DNA of 6,895 bases from Spongiibacteraceae bacterium UBA5047 (GTDB taxonomy: Bacteria > Pseudomonadota > Gammaproteobacteria > Pseudomonadales > Spongiibacteraceae): assembly GCA_002415025.1 (NCBI GenBank), contig DIBR01000038.1:1-6895 (forward strand), in the 5' to 3' direction. How positions within the stretch are numbered: position 1 is the first letter of the stretch; each line of letters begins with the position of its first letter. Both the position numbers and the translations under genes were made by a program. Positions 1-5,541 of the stretch are shown in pieces. Below the pieces are notes generated by a model. The model ran no database searches. It was not told the DNA's origin and saw only the letters and a program-made list of their open reading frames with translations.

Positions 1-407
1 CCGATGTGGTGCTGATACCAGCGCTCAACCGTCGCCGGACTGATCCGGTGGGTTAGCGAGAGCTTGCGCTGGGTGACGCCGCCATCGTGGGTCTCAAAGA
101 CTTCCAGGCGATACGCATCCGATGCTCGGTAACGCGGTCGGATGCCGGTAAAGGAATGGCGAAAATAGCGCCTACAGCCCCGGCAATGGTATTTGGGCAC
201 TCGCAGGTGCAGGGTCAGCACCTGATTGCCCTGACGGGTGTGTTTCACGGTGCGCCAGTAGGACGCCTTGATCCGCAAGCCCGTGACCTGACAGTGTTTG
301 CAAGGCGGCCTGACGCTCGGCTTTGCCCAGACCTCAATACCTTGTGTGCGTACTACCCGTTCAATCTCAAGGCCGGGTATGCCTATAATCCTTCCTGCGT
401 GGGACAT
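1..407 (-). CDS. ISL3-family transposase, N-terminal part (cut by window start)
   Basis: Reading the minus strand from the ATG at 407-405 gives 135 codons with no stop before the window edge, so the C-terminal two thirds, including the DDE catalytic domain, are not visible. The visible part has a zinc-ribbon of ISL3 type: Cys36-x2-Cys39, then Cys75-x2-Cys78 within YHCRGCRRYF. A helix-turn-helix-like stretch follows (about residues 111-131, TQRKLSLTHRISPATVERWY). This zinc-finger then HTH order is the DNA-binding half of ISL3 (IS204/IS1001/IS1165) transposases. A GGAG ribosome site lies 6 bases before the ATG (417-414), which supports this start. Whether the gene is intact cannot be told. The plus-strand open frame across 87-413 is a shadow of it. 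Confidence 0.85.
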   Translation of the reverse strand, partial: MSHAGRIIGIPGLEIERVVRTQGIEVWAKPSVRPPCKHCQVTGLRIKASYWRTVKHTRQGNQVLTLHLRVPKYHCRGCRRYFRHSFTGIRPRYRASDAYRLEVFETHDGGVTQRKLSLTHRISPATVERWYQHHI

Positions 408-483
408 CGGTAGCTCCATTAAACTGGTCGTCGCAAAATCAGTCTAATGAATGCCGGTGTCCCCCGTTAATGATGAAGAGCCC
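1..483 (-). mobile_element. Probable ISL3-type insertion sequence, one end only
   Basis: The transposase fragment implies an insertion sequence that continues past the left edge. Upstream of the gene, the minus strand begins GGGCTCTTCATCATTAACGG at 483, about 75 bp before the start codon. That is the usual distance from a terminal inverted repeat to the transposase start, so 483 is proposed as the element end. The following AAAATCGT (484-491) would be the 8-bp target copy that ISL3 elements generate. The opposite end lies outside the window, so neither the inverted repeat nor the duplication can be confirmed. Confidence 0.35.
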
Positions 484-733
484 AAAATCGTCACTTATCT
501 CCGAAAATAAGACTGTTAGTAGACTACCTGGCCGAGCGCTTACCCTAGCCGCCGCGTATGTATTGCCTCCTATAATTGACGAGATACTCAATTGTTACTC
601 GTAAGTAAAAGTTAATTTACATTTGCGCCAATTATCTTCTGTGCGGAACAATGTAGGATGCTTTCCATCGACAGACAAATCAGCAGACCGCTGCATCTCG
701 ATAGAAAAACGACTCGTAAATGGAGAGCAATAC
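408..733. other. Intergenic stretch between transposase and VOC gene
   Basis: No convincing gene is seen here. The stretch holds the presumed element end near 483 and then an AT-rich segment (about 570-640). Within it is a dyad: AATTGA at 574-579 faces TCAATT at 588-593, and an overlapping outer pair ACGAG (579-583) / CTCGT (598-602) is centred near 590. TTGACG at 576-581 could serve as a -35, but no good -10 follows at normal spacing. The open frame upstream of 734 is in frame with the VOC gene, but its residues resemble nothing and it lacks a ribosome site. Confidence 0.5.
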
Positions 734-1117
734 ATGAGCATTTATACCCACGTCACGGTTGGTACTAACGATTTAAATAAATCGCGCACGTTTTACGACA
801 ACGTTCTAGGCACGCTGGGGCTTAAGCGCATTACTGATTTAGGTGAAAACGGTTCAATATGGGGCGAAGATGCACCTTCATTCTTCGTCTTGAACCCCGC
901 AAATGGTCAACCAGCGAGCGTTGGCAATGGCGTAACTGTTAGCTTTGAAGCGCCTAACCGCGCTGCTATCGATGCATTTCACGCAGCAGCCTTGAGTGCG
1001 GGCGGCAAGGATGAAGGCGCACCAGGAACACGCGACTGGGCACCCAACGCCTACGCAGCCTATGCGCGCGACCTAGACGGCAACAAGCTGGCAGTTTATT
1101 GCTTTAAAGAAGTATAA
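734..1117 (+). CDS. VOC-family (glyoxalase/bleomycin-resistance fold) protein
   Basis: A 127-residue single-domain member of the vicinal oxygen chelate superfamily, likely cytoplasmic; the substrate cannot be predicted. It starts with the typical beta strand carrying His6 (YTHVTVGTNDL), then the helix around SRTFYDNVLG, and ends with the second-module signature near residues 95-123 (GAPGTRDWAPNAYAAYARDLDGNKLAVYC). ATG 734 was chosen over the in-frame ATG at 623 because GGAGA (722-726) lies 7 bases upstream and the protein then begins exactly at the domain. Of the four classical glyoxalase I metal ligands only His6 is evident: position 120 is Ala where a Glu is usual, and no His appears at the third ligand site. 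A catalytic glyoxalase I is therefore unlikely. It is monocistronic and followed by a strong terminator. Confidence 0.85.
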   Translation: MSIYTHVTVGTNDLNKSRTFYDNVLGTLGLKRITDLGENGSIWGEDAPSFFVLNPANGQPASVGNGVTVSFEAPNRAAIDAFHAAALSAGGKDEGAPGTRDWAPNAYAAYARDLDGNKLAVYCFKEV

Positions 1118-1178
1118 ACGATGAACCACTGACAATGTGTCCGTGGAAGATACCACCAAGTGATTGGCGGTACATCAG

Positions 1179-1207
1179 AAAAATTCCCGCGCTTGCGCGG
1201 GTTTTTT
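1179..1207. terminator. Bidirectional rho-independent terminator
   Basis: CCCGCG (1186-1191) pairs with CGCGGG (1196-1201) around a CTTG tetraloop, and six T follow at 1202-1207 for plus-strand transcripts of the VOC gene. On the other side, AAAAATT (1179-1185) supplies a U tract when read from the minus strand, so the same hairpin can end the transcript leaving gdhA, whose stop is about 75 bp away. No other GC-rich hairpin with a T tract is seen between the two convergent genes. Confidence 0.88.
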
Positions 1208-1277
1208 CGTTGGCATAAGGAAGCCCAATGTGTAGATCTGAGTTGTCAGGCAAACTGGAGCAGTGCAGGATTTTTTA

Positions 1278-2627
1278 TCAAATTAAACCCATAGCACTCA
1301 TTGCTCGGGCAACACGAATAAAACCCGCTATGTTGGCGCCGAGCACGTAATTTCCTTCGTCTCCATATTCCTTTGCCGTATCAAAACAGGACTTATGAAT
1401 GCCCACCATTATCTCTTCGAGTCTGCTCTGAGTATATTCGGTGGACCAGGAATCACGACTCGCGTTCTGCTGCATTTCAAGTGCCGAGGTAGCGACCCCG
1501 CCTGCGTTGGCGGCTTTCCCGGGGGCGTATCTAAGCTTTGCTTGCTGGAATACCTGTATTCCTTCGGCCGTAGTAGGCATGTTGGCGCCCTCAGCTACGA
1601 TTATACATCCGCTGTTTACCAGCATTGTTGCATCTTCTGCGGTCAACTCGTTCTGGGTTGCGCAGGGCAAGGCAATCTCACAGGGGATACTCCAGATCGA
1701 AGAATCGCTTACATAGCGTGCAGTAGTATGATATTCCGTATAATCCTTAATGCGGCGACGCTCTTGTTCTTTTAAGCGTTTAACTGTGGTTAAATCTATT
1801 CCGTTTTCGTCGACAATGAAGCCGCCAGAATCGGAACAAGCAATAACAATGGCGCCTAGTTGCTGTGCTTTTTCAATCGCATAGATGGCTACGTTTCCTG
1901 ACCCAGAGATAACAACTTTTTTCCCCTCCAGGGAATCGTTTTGTGCTTTTAACATTTCCTGAGTAAAAAATATCAGCCCATATCCAGTGGCCTCCTTTCG
2001 TGCCAGGCTGCCGCCCCAGTCGGTGCCCTTGCCGGTTAAGACGCCAGACTCGTAGCGGTTCGTGATGCGCTTATACTGCCCGAACATATAGCCGATTTCG
2101 CGGCCACCAACGCCAATATCGCCAGCGGGCACATCGGTGTGCTCGCCGAGGTGCCGATACATTTCAAGCATAAGGCTTTGGCAGAATCGTTCTACTTCGT
2201 CGTCACTTTTTCCCTTCGGGTCGAAATCACTTCCCCCTTTGCCTCCGCCAATTGGCATGCCTGTCAGTGAGTTTTTGAAAATCTGTTCGAAGCCAAGAAA
2301 CTTGACGATGCCAAGGTAAACGGAGGGGTGGAAGCGCATTCCCCCTTTGTAGGGTCCGAGGGCGCTATTAAACTCGACGCGGAAGGCGCGATTTATGTGA
2401 ATTTCGCCTGCGTCGTCACGCCAGGGGACGCGAAATATAATTTGGCGTTCAGGTTCGCATATACGCTGAATAATCTTTTTGTCTGCAAACTCGGGGTATT
2501 TTGTTAACACCGGCCCTAATGATTCCAGCACTTCAAGCACCGCTTGATGAAACTCAATCTCCCCGGGATTTCTGTGTAAGACATCTTGGTAGATCGGTAC
2601 TAAACGTGCATCTAATCGTATTGTCAT
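1278..2627 (-). CDS. gdhA: NADP-specific glutamate dehydrogenase
   Basis: A 449-residue cytoplasmic enzyme that reductively aminates 2-oxoglutarate with ammonium and NADPH to glutamate (EC 1.4.1.4). Its length is close to the E. coli enzyme (447). Visible signatures in order: substrate-binding KGGMRFHP (93-100); PIGGGKGG (125-132) with the catalytic lysine at 130; PAGDIGVGGREIGY (167-180) with the catalytic-site Asp170; the Rossmann motif SGSGNVA (241-247); and ACSDSGG (263-269), whose Asp-Ser at the end of the second strand is as in NADP-dependent hexameric enzymes. The protein appears full length. The ATG at 2627 is preceded by a modest GGATAAG ribosome site. It lies 40 bp downstream of the HPP gene on the same strand, so it may be transcribed with nsrR and HPP, though a promoter of its own inside the HPP gene is not excluded. 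Confidence 0.96.
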   Translation of the reverse strand: MTIRLDARLVPIYQDVLHRNPGEIEFHQAVLEVLESLGPVLTKYPEFADKKIIQRICEPERQIIFRVPWRDDAGEIHINRAFRVEFNSALGPYKGGMRFHPSVYLGIVKFLGFEQIFKNSLTGMPIGGGKGGSDFDPKGKSDDEVERFCQSLMLEMYRHLGEHTDVPAGDIGVGGREIGYMFGQYKRITNRYESGVLTGKGTDWGGSLARKEATGYGLIFFTQEMLKAQNDSLEGKKVVISGSGNVAIYAIEKAQQLGAIVIACSDSGGFIVDENGIDLTTVKRLKEQERRRIKDYTEYHTTARYVSDSSIWSIPCEIALPCATQNELTAEDATMLVNSGCIIVAEGANMPTTAEGIQVFQQAKLRYAPGKAANAGGVATSALEMQQNASRDSWSTEYTQSRLEEIMVGIHKSCFDTAKEYGDEGNYVLGANIAGFIRVARAMSAMGLI

Positions 2628-2667
2628 GGCTTATCCAACAAAGTGTAGAGTTAAGGTACTGGGTTAT

Positions 2668-3600
2668 CTATGCAGCGTCGCGTTTATTGTCGATACGGAG
2701 TTTTGTCGCTGCAGGTGTCATGACTTCTCTCGCCCAGTCGCTAAATTCAAAAAGTAGTACGGTGGCGCTGCTACCTTTTTGAGCGCCGTCAACCGTGCGA
2801 TAGATAACCCGCTTCTTGGACGGGTTCGGGTGGTTAGAGATGTCGATAACTTGGCGAACAGCCCATGCTTGACCGGGCGCGCCATTAGTGTAGTAGCCGC
2901 CTGCGACAATCTTGAAGGCTGGTGCATTCTCTGAGCGCATAATTTCATCAGCTTTGTCGACGATATACTTCACTTGCTCCGGTGCGATATCGATGACCTC
3001 ATCAAGCGTTTCCATTGCGAGTTGCAAGTGGGAGACCTTTATCCTAGACGTTTCGGGGCTATACATCGAATTGTCATACCTCATCAAACTTGAAGGGTAG
3101 CGTCGCCATGGAAAGAGATTATTGAAAGCCATGGCAATAGTAAAAATCACCAAACAATTTGCCAGCGTTGGGAGCACGATATAGCTAAAGCCCAAGTCTC
3201 GTATCGCCTCACCACCAACGACAGCGATCAGCGCAGTGGCACCGCCGGGAGGATGTATACAGCGCAGTAAGTGCATGGCCATTATCGAAAGACCGACAGC
3301 GGTTCCGGCGGCGAGATACATATTGTCTATGTACGATGCGCATGTAACTCCTACCAGTGCCGAGATCAGGTTTCCGCCGAGTAAGGGCCAAGGTTGGGAG
3401 AGTGTTCCATGCGGTACGGCCAGGACGAGAACAGCGGATGCCCCCATCGAAGGTAACAAAGAAATTGCAAGCTCGAAATCAGTAGCCCAGTCAGTAAAGA
3501 TAAATACACTGAGAATCCCTAAAAAGGCGCCAAGGCCGGAGATTACTTTTTCATCTAGTGATGAACGGGCTTGGAAGCCCATGAATTGGCGGAGTCCCAT
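2668..3600 (-). CDS. HPP-family integral membrane protein with an unrecognised C-terminal domain
   Basis: A 310-residue inner-membrane protein. The N-terminal part (about 15-165) is the HPP domain, with hydrophobic segments near 17-36, 43-63, 74-91, 94-113 and 138-160. The family-naming motif is at 115-120 (IHPPGG), and PSMGASAVLVLAVPHG at 50-65 is also typical. Family knowledge: plant plastid and cyanobacterial HPP proteins have been reported as nitrite transporters; most bacterial members are untested. The rest (about 185-310) is soluble. A short helical part (HLQLAMETLDEVIDIAPEQV) resembles the linker of longer HPP proteins, but the CBS pair often found after it is not recognisable; instead about 80 residues of mixed strands follow (around 228-295). 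The ATG at 3600 has a weak GGAAAA upstream. It lies 33 bp after nsrR and 40 bp before gdhA. Confidence 0.9.
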   Translation of the reverse strand: MGLRQFMGFQARSSLDEKVISGLGAFLGILSVFIFTDWATDFELAISLLPSMGASAVLVLAVPHGTLSQPWPLLGGNLISALVGVTCASYIDNMYLAAGTAVGLSIMAMHLLRCIHPPGGATALIAVVGGEAIRDLGFSYIVLPTLANCLVIFTIAMAFNNLFPWRRYPSSLMRYDNSMYSPETSRIKVSHLQLAMETLDEVIDIAPEQVKYIVDKADEIMRSENAPAFKIVAGGYYTNGAPGQAWAVRQVIDISNHPNPSKKRVIYRTVDGAQKGSSATVLLFEFSDWAREVMTPAATKLRIDNKRDAA

Positions 3601-3633
3601 TAAATATTTTCCGTAGCCTATAGAATAGGTGTG

Positions 3634-4032
3634 CTATGACTTGGCAAGTAAATCCGCCAATGTGTGATTACTGGCCGACGCAAGAAAGGCGCTTGACGCT
3701 TCCGCAAGAACATCTTTCAGTCGGCACGTAGATATGATTTTGCAACGGGGCGATGTGCAGTTAACCGGTTGAAGGGTGGTTTCGAAGTCGGTGATTACCT
3801 GAGCCACGTTAATCATTTCTGGTGATTTGGCGAGCTGAATACCGCCACCATGCCCGCGTGTTGAGTCTATGTAGTTTAGGGTGGTCAATTTCAGGACTAT
3901 TTTCGCAACGTGGTTATGTGAAATATCATAGTGCTCACACACTTCACGAATACTCACGCGCTTGCCGGCTTCGATACCACCCAAATACAGCAGTACGCGA
4001 AAAGCGAAATCAGTTTGTTTGGTCAGTTGCAC
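3634..4032 (-). CDS. nsrR: Nitric-oxide-sensing Rrf2-family repressor NsrR
   Basis: A 132-residue Rrf2-family transcription factor with an iron-sulfur cluster that reacts with NO, releasing the protein from DNA. It begins MQLTKQTDFAFRVLLYLG, the usual NsrR N-terminus. The winged helix-turn-helix spans about 26-65 (SIREVCEHYDISHNHVAKIV, then RGHGGGIQLA as the wing). The three cluster cysteines are C92, C97 and C103, with the spacing C-x4-C-x5-C that matches E. coli NsrR (91, 96, 102) and differs from IscR. The start is a GTG at 4032-4030, with GAGGA 12 bases upstream (long spacing). A consensus-like operator lies in its promoter, so it probably represses itself as well as the divergent globin and the downstream HPP and gdhA genes. 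Confidence 0.95.
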   Translation of the reverse strand: MQLTKQTDFAFRVLLYLGGIEAGKRVSIREVCEHYDISHNHVAKIVLKLTTLNYIDSTRGHGGGIQLAKSPEMINVAQVITDFETTLQPVNCTSPRCKIISTCRLKDVLAEASSAFLASASNHTLADLLAKS

Positions 4033-4055
4033 GGTGAGTTGATGTCCTCAGGGGC

Positions 4056-4084
4056 TTTACAATGTTTAAACAGGCATATAATAT
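4056..4084 (+). promoter_or_regulatory. Predicted sigma-70-type promoter of the truncated haemoglobin gene
   Basis: TTTACA (4056-4061) is followed after 15 bp by a perfect TATAAT (4077-4082), or after 17 bp by TAATAT (4079-4084). Either register puts the transcript start near 4089-4092, directly before the NsrR operator at 4095-4117. Bound repressor would therefore block initiation or escape. Confidence 0.6.
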
Positions 4085-4105
4085 ACCGCTTTTAAACATG
4101 CATAT
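4065..4105 (+). repeat. 15-bp direct repeat of an operator half-site
   Basis: TTTAAACAGGCATAT (4065-4079) and TTTAAACATGCATAT (4091-4105) match at 14 of 15 positions and start 26 bp apart. The second copy contains the left half of the NsrR operator. The first copy overlaps the globin -10 and the predicted nsrR start, so it may be an accessory, lower-affinity half-site. Confidence 0.6.
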
Positions 4106-4108
4106 CAA
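4080..4108 (-). promoter_or_regulatory. Predicted sigma-70-type promoter of nsrR
   Basis: On the minus strand, TTGATA (4108-4103) and TATATT (4085-4080) are separated by exactly 17 bp. The -35 lies inside the NsrR operator, and the -10 uses the same AT segment (4077-4085) as the opposing globin promoter. The start would fall near 4073, leaving a leader of about 40 bases before the GTG. Confidence 0.6.
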
Positions 4109-4117
4109 ATGCATGTT
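4095..4117. promoter_or_regulatory. NsrR operator (23-bp dyad)
   Basis: AACATGCAT (4095-4103) and ATGCATGTT (4109-4117) are perfect 9-bp inverted arms around the spacer ATCAA. Against the known gammaproteobacterial NsrR consensus (two 11-bp ATGCAT-centred halves around one base), only one defined position differs, an A where T is usual at the tenth base. The site overlaps the nsrR -35 and follows the predicted globin start, between nsrR and a globin gene, as expected for an autoregulated NO-responsive switch. Confidence 0.9.
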
Positions 4118-4145
4118 ATGGTGGCGGATGAGGAGTTTGCTTTAG

Positions 4146-4502
4146 ATGTCTACTTTGTACGAGCGAATTGGTGGGGAAGCGGCTGTCGATCGAGCCGTAG
4201 ACCTGTTCTATGAAAAAGTTATTGCCGACGACAGAATCTCTGATTTCTTTGAAAACCTGGACATGTTTGCCCAAGCTATAAAACAGAAAAAGTTCTTAAC
4301 CATGGTGTTTGGCGGGCCAAGCGACTACTCGGGCAATGACATGCGCAGCTCGCATGCTCACTTGGGTTTAGATAATGTTCATTTTGAGGCGGTGGTCGAG
4401 AACTTGGCTAGTACCCTCCGTGAGCTAGGCGTTGCGCAGTCGGATATCGCTTCAGTGGCCGCAATCGCTGAAAGTGTAAAAGCGGATGTTCTAAATCGAT
4501 AG
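4146..4502 (+). CDS. glbN: Group I truncated haemoglobin
   Basis: A 118-residue cytoplasmic haem protein of the TrHb1 (GlbN) family. Such globins bind O2 and NO, and several convert NO to nitrate with bound O2. It aligns with little gapping to cyanobacterial GlbN: start MSTLYERIGGEAAVD; Phe21-Tyr22 at the B9/B10 positions of the distal pocket; Gln43 and Gln47 at E7 and E11; GGPSDYSGNDMR in the E-F region; and the proximal haem ligand His70 (MRSSHAHLGL). Position 46, a His in Synechocystis GlbN, is Lys here, and the C-terminal His that bonds to the haem vinyl in that protein is absent. GAGGAG (4130-4135) lies 10 bases before the ATG. Its divergence from nsrR over a strong NsrR site points to NO detoxification. 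Confidence 0.94.
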   Translation: MSTLYERIGGEAAVDRAVDLFYEKVIADDRISDFFENLDMFAQAIKQKKFLTMVFGGPSDYSGNDMRSSHAHLGLDNVHFEAVVENLASTLRELGVAQSDIASVAAIAESVKADVLNR

Positions 4503-4606
4503 TACACGATCGGTTGGTATCAACGGCTCATGGGGGAATAGCGAGCGCCTGAAAGAGCTGCTGGCAGGGCGGTGCCACAAGAATAGAACGTTTTCTGTTA
4601 GCGGAT

Positions 4607-5443
4607 TTATTCTTTTATTTCCGTTGCAATATTTCGTAGCCCGGAGAATATCTGGTCGAGTGGTTGCAAGCTTGGGTTACTCCGATGCATGCTGAAAACA
4701 GGGTAGGTGAACTCCGGGGCGCCATTAACGCGCTCCAGTACACCCTGCTCTATCAGGCTTGCCGCTGCTCTACTGCGTAAGTAACTGCTACCGCCGTTTT
4801 CCACGATATACTTTAGCGCCATGGGGCCGAAGTCCATAGACAGGCCGCTCCGAGCCCAACCGGGTAGTGCTGCTTCGTGCTGTCTTTTGAAGGATTGCCC
4901 CCAATTGATGTGAATGTATGGGCCATCAATTCTCTTATTTCTAATCAGGATTAGCTTCTCTTCCATGATCTGCTCTACAACTACTCCGGGAAAATAATTC
5001 GGGTGATAGGTGATTGCGACATCAATTCTGCCATGCTCCACTTCGTCGATCAGGGTTTTAGCGTTGTGAGTTTCAATTTTCAGGGCCATATCTGGCAGTG
5101 TCGATCGAAGCCACTGTGTCCAGCGTAGCAGAAGTGGATCCCATAGGGCCGTGTCGGCGCCGACGAGTAGTACATCGCTATGGCCGGGCGGCAAGGGTAG
5201 CTCCGCTTGAGCTGACTCCCATAGTCGCACCATTTGTGTAGCGTACTCCGAGAACCTCTCACCTTCAGCCGTTAGTTGGGCTCCCGATCGGCCTCTAGTG
5301 AACAAGCGGCTATTCAGCTGATCTTCCAGATTTCGTATGCGGGCGGTTATGGTAGTTTGCGTCACATGCAGTCTCTTGGCGGCGGAAATGAAACTGCCTG
5401 CGCGCATTATTTCAAGAAAGGTCCTGGCTAATTCGATATCCAT
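4607..5443 (-). CDS. LysR-family transcriptional regulator
   Basis: A 278-residue regulator. The N-terminal winged helix-turn-helix is at about 1-60 (MDIELARTFLEIMRAGSF; AAKRLHVTQTTITARIRNLEDQL; LFTRGRSGAQLTAEGE). A coiled linker helix follows, then a shorter than usual periplasmic-binding-like effector domain from about 90 to the end; LysR proteins are often 290-310 residues. The start was placed at ATG 5443 because the domain normally begins MD(I/L)xxLRTFL; the TTG six codons upstream (5461) adds nothing recognisable. The gene is divergent from the nitronate monooxygenase gene across 98 bp containing a T-N11-A dyad, the classic layout for a LysR regulator and its target. The effector cannot be predicted. 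It converges on the globin gene from the other side. Confidence 0.92.
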   Translation of the reverse strand: MDIELARTFLEIMRAGSFISAAKRLHVTQTTITARIRNLEDQLNSRLFTRGRSGAQLTAEGERFSEYATQMVRLWESAQAELPLPPGHSDVLLVGADTALWDPLLLRWTQWLRSTLPDMALKIETHNAKTLIDEVEHGRIDVAITYHPNYFPGVVVEQIMEEKLILIRNKRIDGPYIHINWGQSFKRQHEAALPGWARSGLSMDFGPMALKYIVENGGSSYLRSRAAASLIEQGVLERVNGAPEFTYPVFSMHRSNPSLQPLDQIFSGLRNIATEIKE

Positions 5444-5489
5444 AGCTGCCCTTAATAGCAATAAAAATGCTAGTTTCGTTCACTTTAAT

Positions 5490-5502
5490 TCATTATTAAT
5501 GA
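5490..5502. promoter_or_regulatory. Candidate LysR box (T-N11-A dyad)
   Basis: TCATTATTAATGA is a perfect 6+1+6 inverted repeat that satisfies T-N11-A, in the shared control region of the LysR and nitronate monooxygenase genes. It lies 40 bp before the monooxygenase ATG and 46 bp before the regulator ATG. A weak TACTAT (5522-5527) could be the -10 for the monooxygenase, with no clear -35, as is common for activator-dependent promoters. The region is AT-rich, so a chance dyad is possible. Confidence 0.45.
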
Positions 5503-5541
5503 TGGATTATTGTTGCAATACTACTATCTGCGTCAACCCTT

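Noticed and set aside
623..733. N-terminal extension of the VOC protein from an upstream ATG
   Set aside because: The extra 37 residues are not domain-like, and a good GGAGA site stands before ATG 734.
968..978. ATGCAT inside the VOC coding sequence as a further NsrR site
   Set aside because: It is a lone hexamer inside a gene with no second half. A similar lone hexamer lies in the LysR gene near 4683, so chance explains both.
1395..1775. 126-codon open frame antisense to gdhA
   Set aside because: gdhA is unambiguous across the region. The antisense product is Cys-rich and domain-free, with no ribosome site.
3613..3625. CCTAT-TCT-ATAGG hairpin between nsrR and the HPP gene
   Set aside because: A 5-bp weak stem without a U tract does not separate the two genes transcriptionally.
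4562..4577. TGGCA-GGGCGG-TGCCA hairpin downstream of the globin gene
   Set aside because: The stem is only 5 bp and no T tract follows, so it is not called as a terminator.
4579..4616. AAGAATA / TATTCTT 7-bp inverted repeat near the globin-LysR convergence, followed by T-rich DNA
   Set aside because: It is wholly AT-rich apart from one G-C pair and has a 22-base loop, so it would be unstable. It may contribute to globin termination but is not supported enough to list.
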